The notes: generated from the letters alone by a model not told the origin. A stretch of 64,000 nt of DNA from Dehalococcoidales bacterium (GCA_016926695.1 JAFGOB010000011.1:1-64000), one strand, 5' to 3'. Counted from the first letter of the stretch, positions 25,368 to 35,108 are shown. Made by a program: numbers and translations.

Positions 25368-27215
25368 ATGGCAAACGGGTACGCGGGCAAATTGCTGTGG
25401 GTTGACCTGAAGAAACAGACATGCAAGGAAGAAGCGATAGACGAAAGGCTTGGCAGAATGTACCTGGGCGGTTACGGCCTGGGCGCCAGGATTCTTTATA
25501 ACCGGATGAAAGCCGGAGTGGACCCGCTCGGCCCGGAAGCAATACTCGGTATTTTAACCGGACCGGCTACCGGGACTCCCTTTATCGGTGGTTCGCGATA
25601 CGTAGTGGTGGGCAAATCGCCTCTGACAGGCGGCTGGGGAGACGCCAACTCGGGAGGCTGGTTCGGTCCTTATATGAAATTCGCCGGTTATGACGGCGTA
25701 TTCTTCACCGACATATCCGATAAACCGGTCTATCTGTTTATAGACAACGGCAAAGCCGAGATAAGGGATGCTGCCATTCTCTGGGGCAAAGACACCTTTG
25801 AGACCGAAGAAATACTCAAAACTGAACTGGGAAAGGACACCCAAATAGCCTGTATAGGGCCATCCGGTGAAAAGCTGTCCCTCATCGCGGCGGTAATGAA
25901 CAATAAAGGCAGGGCGGCGGCCCGTTCCGGACTGGGGGCGGTAATGGGCTCCAAGAGAGTGAAGGCGGTCGCCGTGAGGGGTAAACCCGGCAGCATACCT
26001 GTAGCGGACAAAAAGAAGGCGGCATTCTGCCGCAAGACATATCTACCGCACCTGACCGGTCACGCAGATATATTAAGGGAATTCGGTACGCCGGGAATCA
26101 TGGTTCCCATGGCTATGGCAGGGGATTCCCCTGTTAAAAACTGGATGTCTTCCGCCGCTCTGGACTTCCCCGATGTGGAGTTGATAAGCGGTAATAAAAC
26201 ACTCGAAAACCAGGAGAAAAGATACGCCTGCTATCAGTGTCCTATCGGCTGCGGCGGACACATGAAGGCCAGTGACGGCGAATATAAATATACCGCCGAT
26301 GCCCATAAACCGGAGTATGAAACCCTGGCCATGTTCGGCAGCAACTGTTTGAACTACAATCTCAACTCAATCATAAAGATTAACGATATCTGCAACCGCG
26401 CCGGACTGGATACTATATCCACCGGTTCCGCTATAGGTTTCACCATTGATTGTTACGAGTCCGGTCTGATCACCAGCCAGGATACCGGCGGCTTGAAGAT
26501 GAACTGGGGCAATCACCAGGCCATGGTAGCCATGACGGAAAAAATCGCCAGACGGGAAGGTTTTGGTAATATTCTGGCGGACGGCATCAAGAAGGCCTCT
26601 GAGAAAATCGGCAGGAAAGCGGAAAGGCTGGCCATGCATATCGGAGGACAGGAGTACCCGGCCCATGATGCAAAATTCGGGTTCCACTGGGCCATCGGGT
26701 ACAGGGTGGATGCCACCCCGGGAAGACATACCCAGGGGCCAGGCATGGGACCCAAAATCCCCCTTCCAGAAGTAGATCCCAGGTCGCAATCGGGCAGGCA
26801 ACCTGCCCATGTTCTGGGGGCCAACGCCGTGCACTATGTCCAGGCACTGGGACTTTGTACCTTTGTATGCGCGGGCCTTCCGGACCTGAAATCTTTCCAG
26901 GAGATGGTCAAAGCTGTCATGGGCTGGGATGTAACCGCCGAAGAAATCACCCGGACCGGGGAAAGAATTGCCGACATGAGACATGTCTTTAATCTGCGGG
27001 AGGGTATCAGTCCTCTTGTTTACCATCATCCGGACAGAATGGCCGGCAGACCTCCCAGGACGGCCGGCCCACTGGCAGGCATAACACTGGATGAAGAGAG
27101 AATGCTGGAAGAATTTTTCGAAGCCATGGACTGGGAACTCACCACGGCCAGACCCAGTAAAAAGAAACTGCTTGAGCTGGGAATGGATGACATAGCCAGT
27201 GAACTCTGGTCTTAG
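25368..27215 (+). CDS. Aldehyde ferredoxin oxidoreductase (tungsten-type)
   Basis: A 615-residue member of the AOR family, which uses a W- (or Mo-) bispyranopterin and one 4Fe-4S cluster to oxidise aldehydes to acids with ferredoxin. The cluster motif is CYQCPIGC (Cys288, 291, 295), and the fourth ligand lies in the C-terminal LCTFVCAGL segment. The N-terminal domain (GKLLWVDL, GGYGLGARILY, TGPATGTPFIGGSRYV) is typical. The start at 25368 follows AAGGAG by 7 nt; an upstream ATG at 25311 is not supported. Aldehyde specificity unknown. It lies near the IclR operon and may act with it, but it has its own promoter region. Confidence 0.93.
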   Translation: MANGYAGKLLWVDLKKQTCKEEAIDERLGRMYLGGYGLGARILYNRMKAGVDPLGPEAILGILTGPATGTPFIGGSRYVVVGKSPLTGGWGDANSGGWFGPYMKFAGYDGVFFTDISDKPVYLFIDNGKAEIRDAAILWGKDTFETEEILKTELGKDTQIACIGPSGEKLSLIAAVMNNKGRAAARSGLGAVMGSKRVKAVAVRGKPGSIPVADKKKAAFCRKTYLPHLTGHADILREFGTPGIMVPMAMAGDSPVKNWMSSAALDFPDVELISGNKTLENQEKRYACYQCPIGCGGHMKASDGEYKYTADAHKPEYETLAMFGSNCLNYNLNSIIKINDICNRAGLDTISTGSAIGFTIDCYESGLITSQDTGGLKMNWGNHQAMVAMTEKIARREGFGNILADGIKKASEKIGRKAERLAMHIGGQEYPAHDAKFGFHWAIGYRVDATPGRHTQGPGMGPKIPLPEVDPRSQSGRQPAHVLGANAVHYVQALGLCTFVCAGLPDLKSFQEMVKAVMGWDVTAEEITRTGERIADMRHVFNLREGISPLVYHHPDRMAGRPPRTAGPLAGITLDEERMLEEFFEAMDWELTTARPSKKKLLELGMDDIASELWS

Positions 27216-27218
27216 ATA

Positions 27219-27243
27219 CAGATATGATCCCTGATCATATCTG
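27219..27243 (+). terminator. Hairpin after the aldehyde oxidoreductase gene
   Basis: A perfect 11-bp stem (27219-27229 with 27233-27243) and a 3-nt loop, 3 nt after the stop. No T tract follows directly, so termination would be inefficient or factor-assisted. Confidence 0.5.
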
Positions 27244-27394
27244 CCGGCATTTCCAGCCAACTCCCGGGTATTGATCGGTCCAGGTTTTTTTATTGACCTC
27301 TAACGCGGCTGTTGCTAAGATTGTCTTGTTTTCGAATAATCCTGCTTAAAGATAAAAAAAGCCGGATCTGGAGAAATTCCAAAGGAGAAAAAGA

Positions 27395-28195
27395 ATGAAG
27401 ATGGCCTTCATCGGCGGCGGGAATATGGCGGAAGCCATCCTGTCGGCTGTTATCAAAAACAGACTTGCAGCCCCGGCTGATATCGCGGTCAGTGATATTG
27501 ATACTGACCGCAGGACATACATCCAGCAAAAATATTCCACGACAGTAACCAGCGACAACCAGGCTGCGATTGAAAATAAAGACCTGGTTATACTGGCGGT
27601 CAAGCCCCAGATCCTGGCAGACGTCGGAGCGGTTTTAAAAGGAAAACTGAAACCAGGTCAACTGGTTATTTCCATACTGGCCGGGAAAAGCATCGAAACG
27701 ATCGGCAGATCCCTGGGACACGATTGTATCGTGCGTTCCATGCCGAACACTCCCGCCCAGATCGGGCAGGGAATAACGGTCTGGACGGCCACAACCCGGG
27801 TCAGTGAAAAGCAAAGGCAGTTGGCCGCCTCTATTTTGGGTGCAATGGGCCAGGAAATTTACGTAGATGAAGAAAGATTCCTGGACATGGCGACCGCCAT
27901 CAGCGGCAGTGGACCAGCCTATGTTTTTCTTTTTCTGGAATCGCTGGCAGCGGCGGCCGTCAATCTTGGTTTCGATGCGGAAACCGCGCAAAAGCTGGCG
28001 CTCCAGACCTTGCTCGGAGCCGGACACCTGCTTCAGCAGTCGGGGAAAACACCGCAGGAATTGCGCCGCATGGTGACTTCTCCCGGGGGAACAACGGCAG
28101 CAGCCATAGCCGCTTTTGAAAACGGCGACTTCGCCGGCCTGGTAGACAAAGCCATAAAAGCGGCTTATGCAAGGGCCCTACAGCTTGGCGGCTAG
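27395..28195 (+). CDS. proC: Pyrroline-5-carboxylate reductase
   Basis: A 266-residue enzyme reducing pyrroline-5-carboxylate to proline with NAD(P)H, the last step of proline synthesis. It has the N-terminal Rossmann motif (FIGGGNMAEAI), VKPQ, RSMPNTPA, and the C-terminal dimer domain signature (SGSGPAYVFLFLESL; LRRMVTSPGGTTAAAI). AAAGGAGA precedes the ATG. Standalone gene; it overlaps the convergent hydrolase gene by 4 nt. Confidence 0.96.
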   Translation: MKMAFIGGGNMAEAILSAVIKNRLAAPADIAVSDIDTDRRTYIQQKYSTTVTSDNQAAIENKDLVILAVKPQILADVGAVLKGKLKPGQLVISILAGKSIETIGRSLGHDCIVRSMPNTPAQIGQGITVWTATTRVSEKQRQLAASILGAMGQEIYVDEERFLDMATAISGSGPAYVFLFLESLAAAAVNLGFDAETAQKLALQTLLGAGHLLQQSGKTPQELRRMVTSPGGTTAAAIAAFENGDFAGLVDKAIKAAYARALQLGG

Positions 28196-28887
28196 TCAAA
28201 GGCCGTTATTACCTGACTCATGGCCTCCAGCACTTCAGAGGTCTCCGTAACCCAGCCGAAAACGTTAGCTACTACCCAGATAGTAGCCTCCTGAGTATAG
28301 TCAGGACCCATGTTTCCGCAGCAATCGCTGATTAACAGTGGGAAATATTCATGGAAATAGGCGTCTCTCAGGGTGGACTCGACACATACATTGGTAAACA
28401 GACCGCCGAAAAGTAGATATTTCAGGTTATATGTCTTCAGAATGATATCAAGCTGCGTGTGAGGAAACCCGCTGAAGCGGTTCTTGTTGACAACAATATC
28501 TCCCTCACACGGTTTTAGCTCATCGATGATCTGCCAGTCCCTGGTCCCTTCGACCAGGCCTGTTATTTCCAACTGCGGTTGTCTCCTGCCGGTTTCCAGC
28601 GACCCTTCTTTCCAGAAATTGGGCGATTGCGGCCCCCCTGTATCCGCCAGGTCCGGGCGATAGCCCATTCTCAGGTATATGATTTTCAGTCCCGCCTTCC
28701 TGGCTGCGGCGATCACTTTTTTCAACCGGCCTGTAACAGGCCTGACCCTGTTCTCGTTAAACTTCCCCAGGATGTCGAAAAGCCCGCCCCTGGAACAGAA
28801 GGCATTTTGCATATCCACAACAACCAGAGCGGTCCTGTCCGTTTCTATTTTTACCGGTTCAGGTCTGGCGTTAACGGTTATTTCCAT
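28192..28887 (-). CDS. Isochorismatase-family cysteine hydrolase
   Basis: About 231 residues with the fold and catalytic triad of the family: Asp in VVDMQNAF, Lys in VVNKNRFSGF, and Cys in GGLFTNVCVEST. Members hydrolyse amides, carbamates or isochorismate. The sequence is closest to the RutB/N-carbamoyl hydrolase type, by my impression. The ATG at 28887 is chosen with GGGAGG 8 nt upstream; a GTG at 28896 is less likely. Substrate unknown. Confidence 0.85.
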   Translation of the reverse strand: MEITVNARPEPVKIETDRTALVVVDMQNAFCSRGGLFDILGKFNENRVRPVTGRLKKVIAAARKAGLKIIYLRMGYRPDLADTGGPQSPNFWKEGSLETGRRQPQLEITGLVEGTRDWQIIDELKPCEGDIVVNKNRFSGFPHTQLDIILKTYNLKYLLFGGLFTNVCVESTLRDAYFHEYFPLLISDCCGNMGPDYTQEATIWVVANVFGWVTETSEVLEAMSQVITAFD

Positions 28888-28957
28888 ATACAACACCTCC
28901 CTTATAATCCTGGTCCGATAGACAATTGTAACTGAGAGACATCAGAATTCTCAACAC

Positions 28958-29058
28958 CCTTGATCCACCATCAAATTGTCCCGAATGAGCCTGGGCTTGC
29001 GCGCTACTTTAGTGAAATAGCTCAGGCTCGATTATCCTGGTTAAGTGGTGAATCAAGG
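28958..29058. repeat. Nested inverted repeat of about 100 bp
   Basis: The outer arms 28958-28970 and 29046-29058 are complementary at 12 of 13 positions. Inside them the arms 28987-28996 and 29020-29029 form a second 10-bp stem. No coding frame crosses it. It could be a structured RNA, the leader of cvpA, or a small palindromic mobile element; the sequence alone does not decide. Confidence 0.45.
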
Positions 29059-29120
29059 TCACCGCTTACGTTTAAGTACGTATGGCTTTTTCCTGAATAA
29101 TATTATAGAATGGAGATATT

Positions 29121-29612
29121 ATGAACTGGCTTGATATAATCCTGATTATATTCCTGGTTATTTCCATTGTAGGCGGTATAGCCAGCGGATTGGTAAGGGC
29201 TATATTTAGTCTGGCAGGTCTGATCATCGGAGTGGTGCTGGCAGGACATTTCTATTCCAATCTGGCAGACGCTCTCTCCTTTATCTCCAATGATAAAGCC
29301 GCCGGAATTGTGGCCTTTGCCATAATATTTATAGTCGTAGTAATAATCGCAGCTCTGCTGGGGACCCTTTTTACCAAAATTGTATCTTCCATGATGCTGG
29401 GTTTTATCAACCGTCTGGGAGGAGCGGTTCTGGGTTTTTTCATCGGAGCTATTTTCCTGGGGGCCATACTGGCTATCTGGGTAAAATTCCTGGGTGAAAA
29501 CAGCGTTATAAGCAATTCCGTACTCGCTTCCTTGCTGGTTGAACGATTTCCATTTGTCATGGGTCTGCTGCCTGAAGAATTTGATATGGTCCGCGATTTC
29601 TTCCAAAAATAG
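29121..29612 (+). CDS. CvpA-family membrane protein
   Basis: A 163-residue protein with four membrane helices and the CvpA start (NWLDIILIIFLVISIVGGIA SG region, then GLVRAIFSLAGLIIGVVLAG). CvpA proteins are widespread inner-membrane proteins linked to colicin V production in E. coli and to envelope stress; their exact role is unclear. The start ATG follows a weak GGAGA. A bidirectional terminator lies just downstream. Confidence 0.88.
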   Translation: MNWLDIILIIFLVISIVGGIASGLVRAIFSLAGLIIGVVLAGHFYSNLADALSFISNDKAAGIVAFAIIFIVVVIIAALLGTLFTKIVSSMMLGFINRLGGAVLGFFIGAIFLGAILAIWVKFLGENSVISNSVLASLLVERFPFVMGLLPEEFDMVRDFFQK

Positions 29613-29619
29613 CCTGTTA

Positions 29620-29657
29620 AAAAATGTCCAGAGTTAAAACTCTGGACATTTTTCTGC
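29620..29657. terminator. Bidirectional terminator between cvpA and the ferredoxin gene
   Basis: A perfect 15-bp stem (29620-29634 with 29639-29653), 4-nt loop, A tract on one side and T tract on the other, between convergent genes. Confidence 0.92.
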
Positions 29658-29682
29658 TTCACAACTCTGATAATGCCTCTGG

Positions 29683-29946
29683 TTAAGCCTTGGGTGTCTC
29701 ACCCGGATGAAGAGCCTTCCACTTTTCCATGAGCTGCTCTTTGGTCTCCTTGCGGTCAGAATCGGGATTGGGAGCGCCGACCGGGCATACTTCAGCGCAT
29801 TTTGAGGACGAGCCTGAACCTACGCACTCCGTGCACTTGTCCGGATCAATCTCATAGGTTGAAGCCCCTTCTTTAATTGCCGAATTCGGGCACTCTGACT
29901 CGCAGGCGCCGCAACTGATACAATCCTCACTGATTTTGTAAGCCAT
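29683..29946 (-). CDS. 2[4Fe-4S] ferredoxin
   Basis: An 87-residue ferredoxin with CISCGACESECPN and a second motif CTECVGSGSSSKCAEVCP. The second motif has an eight-residue insertion between its second and third cysteines, as in YfhL/Allochromatium-type ferredoxins with low potentials. It would carry electrons for the por, ior and AOR enzymes of the window. Single gene with its own terminator. Confidence 0.94.
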   Translation of the reverse strand: MAYKISEDCISCGACESECPNSAIKEGASTYEIDPDKCTECVGSGSSSKCAEVCPVGAPNPDSDRKETKEQLMEKWKALHPGETPKA

Positions 29947-30107
29947 TCAAATACCCTCCTGAATTTTATTTTTATTTCTTAAATAATTCTGTCTAATTAA
30001 TACCGAATGGCATAAGTCTCTCAATATATATTTTCAGTTCACCCTATCTAACTTATCCCTACAAATACAAAAAATGCTTCCGGATATGAGAATCTATACA
30101 ACAGGTA

Positions 30108-30599
30108 TCAGGCTACCTTTTTTCCGAACTTGTTTTTCAAAGCCTGGGCTACATTAGCCGGGACCAGTCCGCTGATATCCCCACCAAGGCTGGCAGCCTC
30201 TTTAAGCAGGCTGGAACTGACAAACTGGAACTCAACCGAGCACATAAAGCATACCTGTTCAAGATCGGGGAATAATTTTTTATTCATCATGTTAAGGGTA
30301 AATTCACGTTCGAAATCACCGCCCATGCGCAACCCGCGTATCATAACCTGAGCATTGATCCTGCGGGCAAAATCACCGGTAAGCTCGGTATATGACATCA
30401 CCTCGATATTAGAATTACCGGACAGGGCCTCACTGGCGAGCTTAATCCTCTCCCCGGTAGTGAACAATAGTATTTTTTCCGCCGGGCTGTGATAGATGCC
30501 GATTATTATCTTTTCAAATAAACGGCTGGCTCTTACGGCAACATCAAGGTGCCCATTGGTAATCGGATCAAAGCTGCCGGGATAAAGGGCAATTGTCAC
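30108..30599 (-). CDS. coaD: Phosphopantetheine adenylyltransferase
   Basis: A 163-residue enzyme of CoA synthesis, making dephospho-CoA from phosphopantetheine and ATP. It has the nucleotidyltransferase motif GSFDPITNGHLD and RGLRMGGDFEREFTLNMMNK with SSSLLKEAA near the end. The GTG at 30599 overlaps the rsmD stop (GTGA), and this start gives the usual length; the longer frame from 30632 would run inside rsmD. Confidence 0.95.
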   Translation of the reverse strand: MTIALYPGSFDPITNGHLDVAVRASRLFEKIIIGIYHSPAEKILLFTTGERIKLASEALSGNSNIEVMSYTELTGDFARRINAQVMIRGLRMGGDFEREFTLNMMNKKLFPDLEQVCFMCSVEFQFVSSSLLKEAASLGGDISGLVPANVAQALKNKFGKKVA

Positions 30600-31150
30600 G
30601 CTGCGTCCTCCTTTCGGTATATAGCGATACAACTATCACCATGCCTTCTATCTCTGATCAAACTTAAAGGCGGGTACTTGGACTCCAGAGTCAGATGGAA
30701 GGAATGAGTCACTACTACAATTGTATCAGGTCCCACAAGCCGGGAAACGGCTAACCTGCCGATCGTTGCACCTATACCCGTATTCCGGTAGGGAGGGTCC
30801 ATAATAATGATGTCATAGACCTTGTCCAGGATTGAAATGGCCTTTTCCACCTCAATGCCGTATATACGGGCTCGATCGGCCAGCCTTGTCTTTCCCAAAT
30901 TTTGTTTTATTATATCACAACACCTTCTCTGACGGTCAACAAAGTCAACCCACCCCGCCCCGCGGCTAAGAGCCTCAATCCCCATCGCGCCGGTACCGGC
31001 ATACAGGTCAAGTACCAGCGACCAGTCTTCCGTCATACTTTCCAGCATGGAAAAGACCGCTCCCCGTACAAGATCGGTAGCCGGACGGGTTGTAGCGCGT
31101 TCGGGTCCTTTCAGTTGATGACCTTTGGCTGTGCCAGCAATTACACGCAT
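30596..31150 (-). CDS. rsmD: 16S rRNA (guanine966-N2)-methyltransferase
   Basis: A 184-residue SAM-dependent methyltransferase with the N-terminal RVIAGTAKG, ATRPATDLVRGAVF, the SAM motif VLDLYAGTGAMGIEALSRGA and the catalytic motif IMDPPYRNTG. It methylates G966 of 16S rRNA. It is translationally coupled to coaD, the common rsmD-coaD pair. Confidence 0.95.
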   Translation of the reverse strand: MRVIAGTAKGHQLKGPERATTRPATDLVRGAVFSMLESMTEDWSLVLDLYAGTGAMGIEALSRGAGWVDFVDRQRRCCDIIKQNLGKTRLADRARIYGIEVEKAISILDKVYDIIIMDPPYRNTGIGATIGRLAVSRLVGPDTIVVVTHSFHLTLESKYPPLSLIRDRRHGDSCIAIYRKEDAA

Positions 31151-31452
31151 TCTACTCTTATCAGCGGCATAGTATTTAATGAATTTATCGAAATATAAAT
31201 ATTTTTATGTTTTTTTCTCATACCGTTTCTTCAATAATTATATCAAATTCTGCCTTCGTGCTCTAGGCACGAAGGCACTTGATTTCCGCCTCAATAACAG
31301 GCATTTGTTAACCGATATTCACAATTTGACTAACCGCCGAATAAGTAGATAATATTGTAAAGTAGCTGCCTGTAAAAATAGAGAAGCTGATCTGGAACCG
31401 GTTCTTCCGGGTTCGGATATAATCTTTTGATGCGGGCAGGGAGGAGATGTGG
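31151..31452. other. Divergent region between rsmD and the nuo operon
   Basis: About 300 bp, AT-rich. It contains a 10-bp perfect hairpin (31252-31261 with 31267-31276) of unknown role, a TATAAT at 31418-31423 as the likely -10 of the nuo operon (no good -35), and GGAGGAG at 31440-31446. No ORF is supported. Confidence 0.6.
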
Positions 31453-31824
31453 TTGTTATCTGATTTCGGCTATATCGCTCTTTTCATGATTATGGCTTTA
31501 CTCGTCGCCGCGGGCATGATATTCGTCCCGGTGGTATTGCGGTATATCGGGATCGTTCCCAAGAAGCCAAATGCCGTAAAAAATTCTCCTTTTGAATGTG
31601 GCATGGAGACCATCGGCAGGACGTGGATACGTTTCAATTTCCGTTACTACTTCTACGCCATGATGTTTATTTCCATAGATATCCTGGTCCTGTTCGTGTA
31701 CCCCTGGGCAGTAGCATCAAGAAAACTGGGGTATGCCGGTCTGGCCGTAATTGCTGTTTTTATTGTCCTGGTGCTTGTCGGCTATTTTTATGCCTGGAAG
31801 AAGAAGGTGCTCGAGTGGAAGTAA
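31453..31824 (+). CDS. nuoA: NADH-quinone oxidoreductase subunit A
   Basis: About 123 residues with three membrane helices and the family segment [16 protein letters not shown], where NuoA has its conserved ESG/ECG-type loop. First gene of a complex I operon. GGAGGAG directly abuts the ATG at 31447, so the TTG at 31453 (6 nt spacing; protein then starts M-L-S-D-F-G-Y) is the better start. NuoA sits in the membrane arm at the quinone site. Confidence 0.94.
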   Translation: MLSDFGYIALFMIMALLVAAGMIFVPVVLRYIGIVPKKPNAVKNSPFECGMETIGRTWIRFNFRYYFYAMMFISIDILVLFVYPWAVASRKLGYAGLAVIAVFIVLVLVGYFYAWKKKVLEWK

Positions 31825-32438
31825 ATAACTGCGAAGAAACCAGTCCCGAACAGGAATATAACACCGACCTTTCCGAAGGCATCGCCATTGAAACTCTCAA
31901 GTCCAACAGTCTGAAAAGCATTATTCCCGATCCCGATGCGTGGCTGGATGAAGAAATAAAGCGCAATGTTATTTTAACTACCCTCGATTGGGCAATAGAC
32001 TGGGCCCGCCGCTCGTCATTATGGACCGCTGTAGCTTTCCCTGCCTGCTGTGCCATGGAATTCATGTCCGCCATGGTACCCCGCTTCGACCTGGCCAGGT
32101 TCGGTATGGAACTGATGCGTTCATCCCCGCGCCAGGCTGACCTTATGATCACGGCCGGGACCCTTACCTGGAAAATGGCCCCTCAATATAAGCGCATCTA
32201 CGACCAGATGGCGGAGCCTAAATGGGTCATTGCCATGGGTTCCTGTGCCATCAGCGGCGGAATATTCGCCAATTCTTATAGTGTTGTGCCGGGCTATAAT
32301 CATATCATCCCGGTAGATGTATATGTTCCGGGTTGTCCCCCACGACCGGAAGCCCTTATCTACGGGATCCAGATGCTTCAGAAGAAGATAGCAAAAAGGC
32401 ACAACGAGATCAATTTAAACGCTGTCCGGGAACATTAG
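31815..32438 (+). CDS. nuoB: NADH-quinone oxidoreductase subunit B
   Basis: About 207 residues. It carries the N2 4Fe-4S cluster, the last cluster before quinone: [11 protein letters not shown] (two adjacent cysteines), GSCAISGG and [11 protein letters not shown]. An N-terminal extension of about 50 acidic residues precedes the core. The GTG at 31815 overlaps nuoA by 10 nt; the longer frame from 31596 is a shadow of nuoA. The connecting arm of complex I. Confidence 0.95.
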   Translation: MEVNNCEETSPEQEYNTDLSEGIAIETLKSNSLKSIIPDPDAWLDEEIKRNVILTTLDWAIDWARRSSLWTAVAFPACCAMEFMSAMVPRFDLARFGMELMRSSPRQADLMITAGTLTWKMAPQYKRIYDQMAEPKWVIAMGSCAISGGIFANSYSVVPGYNHIIPVDVYVPGCPPRPEALIYGIQMLQKKIAKRHNEINLNAVREH

Positions 32439-32452
32439 GAGTACCGATTTTA

Positions 32453-32893
32453 ATGACCGTTGTTTTATCCGGAACTGATATTGCGAAAAAACTGGCTGAT
32501 CGCTTCCCAGATGCAGTGATTGAAACAGATGCGAATGCAGCCGTGATAAAGAGCGAATCATGGCTTGAGACAGCGGCATTTTTTAAAAACGATCCGGATA
32601 TGTCCTTTGATCTGCTGGTGGATATAACCTCGGTTGATTACTGGGACTATTTCGAGGTGGTGTACAGATTGACTTCGCTTAAGTTCAACAACAGCCTGGT
32701 CCTGAAAGTACGCTGTCATGAAAGAGAAAAGCCTTCAGTGCCTTCCTTGACCGGGCTGTGGAAAGGGGCCAACCTGATGGAACGTGAGGTGTACGACCTG
32801 ATGGGCATCACCTTTTCCGGTCACCTCGATATGAAACGTGTATTTCTATGGGAAGGATTCACAGGTCACCCGCTGAGGAAGGACTATTTGTAA
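32453..32893 (+). CDS. nuoC: NADH-quinone oxidoreductase subunit C
   Basis: A 146-residue peripheral subunit, 30 kDa-type. It ends in the signature NLMEREVYDLMGITFSGH and FTGHPLRKDYL. AGGAG lies 8 nt before the ATG at 32453. The stop overlaps the nuoD start (TAATG), so translation is coupled. NuoC and NuoD are separate, not fused. Confidence 0.95.
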   Translation: MTVVLSGTDIAKKLADRFPDAVIETDANAAVIKSESWLETAAFFKNDPDMSFDLLVDITSVDYWDYFEVVYRLTSLKFNNSLVLKVRCHEREKPSVPSLTGLWKGANLMEREVYDLMGITFSGHLDMKRVFLWEGFTGHPLRKDYL

Positions 32894-33999
32894 TGCCTCT
32901 GCAAACAGAGAATTTTGTTATCAACATAGGCCCCGCCCACATGAGCACACATGGTGTGTTCCGTTTGAAGACAGTCATGAACGGTGAAGTAATCGTAAGT
33001 ATGGAACCGATCTTCGGATATCTTCACCGCGGTATTGAAAAACTGGCCGAACAGAGAACATATACCGGGATTATTTCGCTGACGGACCGGATGGACTATA
33101 CTTCCTCGATGATCAATAACATAGCCCACTGCATGACGATTGAAAAGATGGCCGGCATCAGCGTCCCTGAGCGAGCGGAATACTTAAGAGTAATAATGTC
33201 CGAGCTGCAGCGTATTTGCAGCCATTTCCTGGCTATAGGAGCCCTTGCCAATGACTGCGGGGCCATGGGGACCCCGATGTTTTATATGTTCCGTGAAAGG
33301 GAGAAGATTTTCGATCTTTTTGAAATGGCCAGCGGTCAGAGGTTGACCTATAATTATATGAGGCCGGGGGGTGTTTCACAGGACATACCGGAAGAGTTCC
33401 TGCCGGCTTTAGCTAAATTACTGGAACAACTACCCCGCTATTTTGATGAATACGACCAGCTCCTGGCCCAGAACGAAATCTTCCTGGCCCGCACAAAAGG
33501 CATCGGCATCCTGGATAAGGAAAGCGCCATCAACTATTCCGCCACCGGGCCTGTATTGAGGGCCAGCGGCGTGAAATGGGACCTGCGAAAGAACGACCCT
33601 TATTCTATCTACGACCGTTTTGAATTCGACATTCCCACAGCCCAGACAGGCGATTGCTATGACCGTTACCGGGTGAGGATGGAGGAGATGCGCCAGAGCC
33701 AGCGCATCCTGGAACAGGCTGTCAAACAAATACCCGCCAGGGGAGAGATAAAAACCCGGGTACCTGTTCCACTGCGATTGCCGGAGGGCGACGGGTACGT
33801 ACATGTGGAGTCAGCCAAGGGCGAACTCGGTTTTTATATCGTTTCGGACAATTCTATCGCTCCTTACCGTTACCATGTCCGGGCGCCCTGCTTTATCAAC
33901 CTGGCCTCGCTGTCGGACCTGGTAGTCGGCTGGAAAATAGCGGATGCCATCGTAATATTCGGCAGCATCGACATTTGCATGGGTGAGGTGGACAGATAG
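32893..33999 (+). CDS. nuoD: NADH-quinone oxidoreductase subunit D
   Basis: A 368-residue 49 kDa-type subunit lining the quinone pocket together with NuoB. The N-terminal hairpin reads GPAHMSTHGVFRL (the usual form is GPQHPSTHG, with both histidines kept). Other landmarks are YLHRGIEKLAE, RMDYTSSM, MRPGGVSQD and the C-terminal DICMGEVDR. The Pro-to-Met change beside the first histidine is unusual and could alter quinone specificity. Confidence 0.95.
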   Translation: MPLQTENFVINIGPAHMSTHGVFRLKTVMNGEVIVSMEPIFGYLHRGIEKLAEQRTYTGIISLTDRMDYTSSMINNIAHCMTIEKMAGISVPERAEYLRVIMSELQRICSHFLAIGALANDCGAMGTPMFYMFREREKIFDLFEMASGQRLTYNYMRPGGVSQDIPEEFLPALAKLLEQLPRYFDEYDQLLAQNEIFLARTKGIGILDKESAINYSATGPVLRASGVKWDLRKNDPYSIYDRFEFDIPTAQTGDCYDRYRVRMEEMRQSQRILEQAVKQIPARGEIKTRVPVPLRLPEGDGYVHVESAKGELGFYIVSDNSIAPYRYHVRAPCFINLASLSDLVVGWKIADAIVIFGSIDICMGEVDR

Positions 34000-35108
34000 T
34001 GAATGTACCTTATTCCAGCACATTAGCCCCTGACTGGCCGGGTGGATTCTGGTGGCACTGGCTGCTGTTTTCCGTGCTGATCATCGTCATCGTATTCCTG
34101 GTACTGATTTTTGTTACCTATGCAGAACGCAGGGTACTGGGCTTTATGCAGGCACGGCGCGGCCCCAACCGCACCGGCCCTTTCGGTTCATTGCAGATCG
34201 TGGCGGATGCTGTCAAGGCCATGCTGAAAGAAGATATCATTCCGGACAGAGTAGACAAGCTGGTCTTCTGGATGGCCCCGATAGTATCCTTCTTTCCGGT
34301 ACTTCTTATCTTCGCCGTAATCCCGCTTAATGATGGTGTAATGCTGGCTGACCTTAATGTCGGCCTGCTTTATATCCTGGCTATCAGCTCCATATCCGTA
34401 ATAGGAATATTCATGGCGGGATGGGGTTCAAATAACAAGTATTCGCTTTTAAGCGCCATGCGTTCCATTGCTTCTGTGGTAAGCTACGAAATACCCGTGG
34501 TGCTATCCGCAGCGGGCGTTGTCATGATTGCCGGTTCACTTTCTCTTAACCAGATCGTTATGGCGCAGAACATTCCCTTTATCCTGCTTCAGCCCCTGGG
34601 CTTCCTGCTTTTCTTTATAGGCAGTTGCGCGGAAATCAGCCGCAGTCCTTTCGATCTGCTGGAAGCCGACCAGGAAATTGTAGCCGGACACCACACTGAA
34701 TATTCTGGAATGAAATTCACCATGTTTTATCTGGTAGAATACGCCGAAGCACTGGCCCTTTCCGCCGTTATCGCCACGCTTTTCCTGGGAGGCTGGAAGG
34801 GTCCCGGCCTGCCGCCATGGTTGTGGTTTGCTATCAAGGTTTTTGCCGTATATTTCGTCCTGATCTGGACCAGGGCTACACTACCGCGCGTCAGGATAGA
34901 CCAGCTTATGGCTCTGGCCTGGAAGTTCCTCCTGCCTCTCTCAATTATTAACCTTTTCATCACGGCAATCGAGGTGCTGGTCTGGACTGAAAGCCTGCCC
35001 TGGATCGCGGTGCCCATAAACATCGTTATCATGGCATTGCTGGTATTACTCTGGTCAAGGTTCTTTAAATTCGGATGGGGGAGAGTAGAAGTTGGATCAC
35101 TACGGTAA
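33999..35108 (+). CDS. nuoH: NADH-quinone oxidoreductase subunit H
   Basis: A 369-residue membrane subunit forming the quinone entry chamber. Signature loops are AERRVLGFMQARRGPNRTGP and EISRSPFDLLEADQEIVAGH with the acidic residues of the E channel, then HTEYSGMKF. The GTG start shares a base with the nuoD stop. Its end overlaps the start of the next gene by 17 nt. Confidence 0.95.
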   Translation: MNVPYSSTLAPDWPGGFWWHWLLFSVLIIVIVFLVLIFVTYAERRVLGFMQARRGPNRTGPFGSLQIVADAVKAMLKEDIIPDRVDKLVFWMAPIVSFFPVLLIFAVIPLNDGVMLADLNVGLLYILAISSISVIGIFMAGWGSNNKYSLLSAMRSIASVVSYEIPVVLSAAGVVMIAGSLSLNQIVMAQNIPFILLQPLGFLLFFIGSCAEISRSPFDLLEADQEIVAGHHTEYSGMKFTMFYLVEYAEALALSAVIATLFLGGWKGPGLPPWLWFAIKVFAVYFVLIWTRATLPRVRIDQLMALAWKFLLPLSIINLFITAIEVLVWTESLPWIAVPINIVIMALLVLLWSRFFKFGWGRVEVGSLR

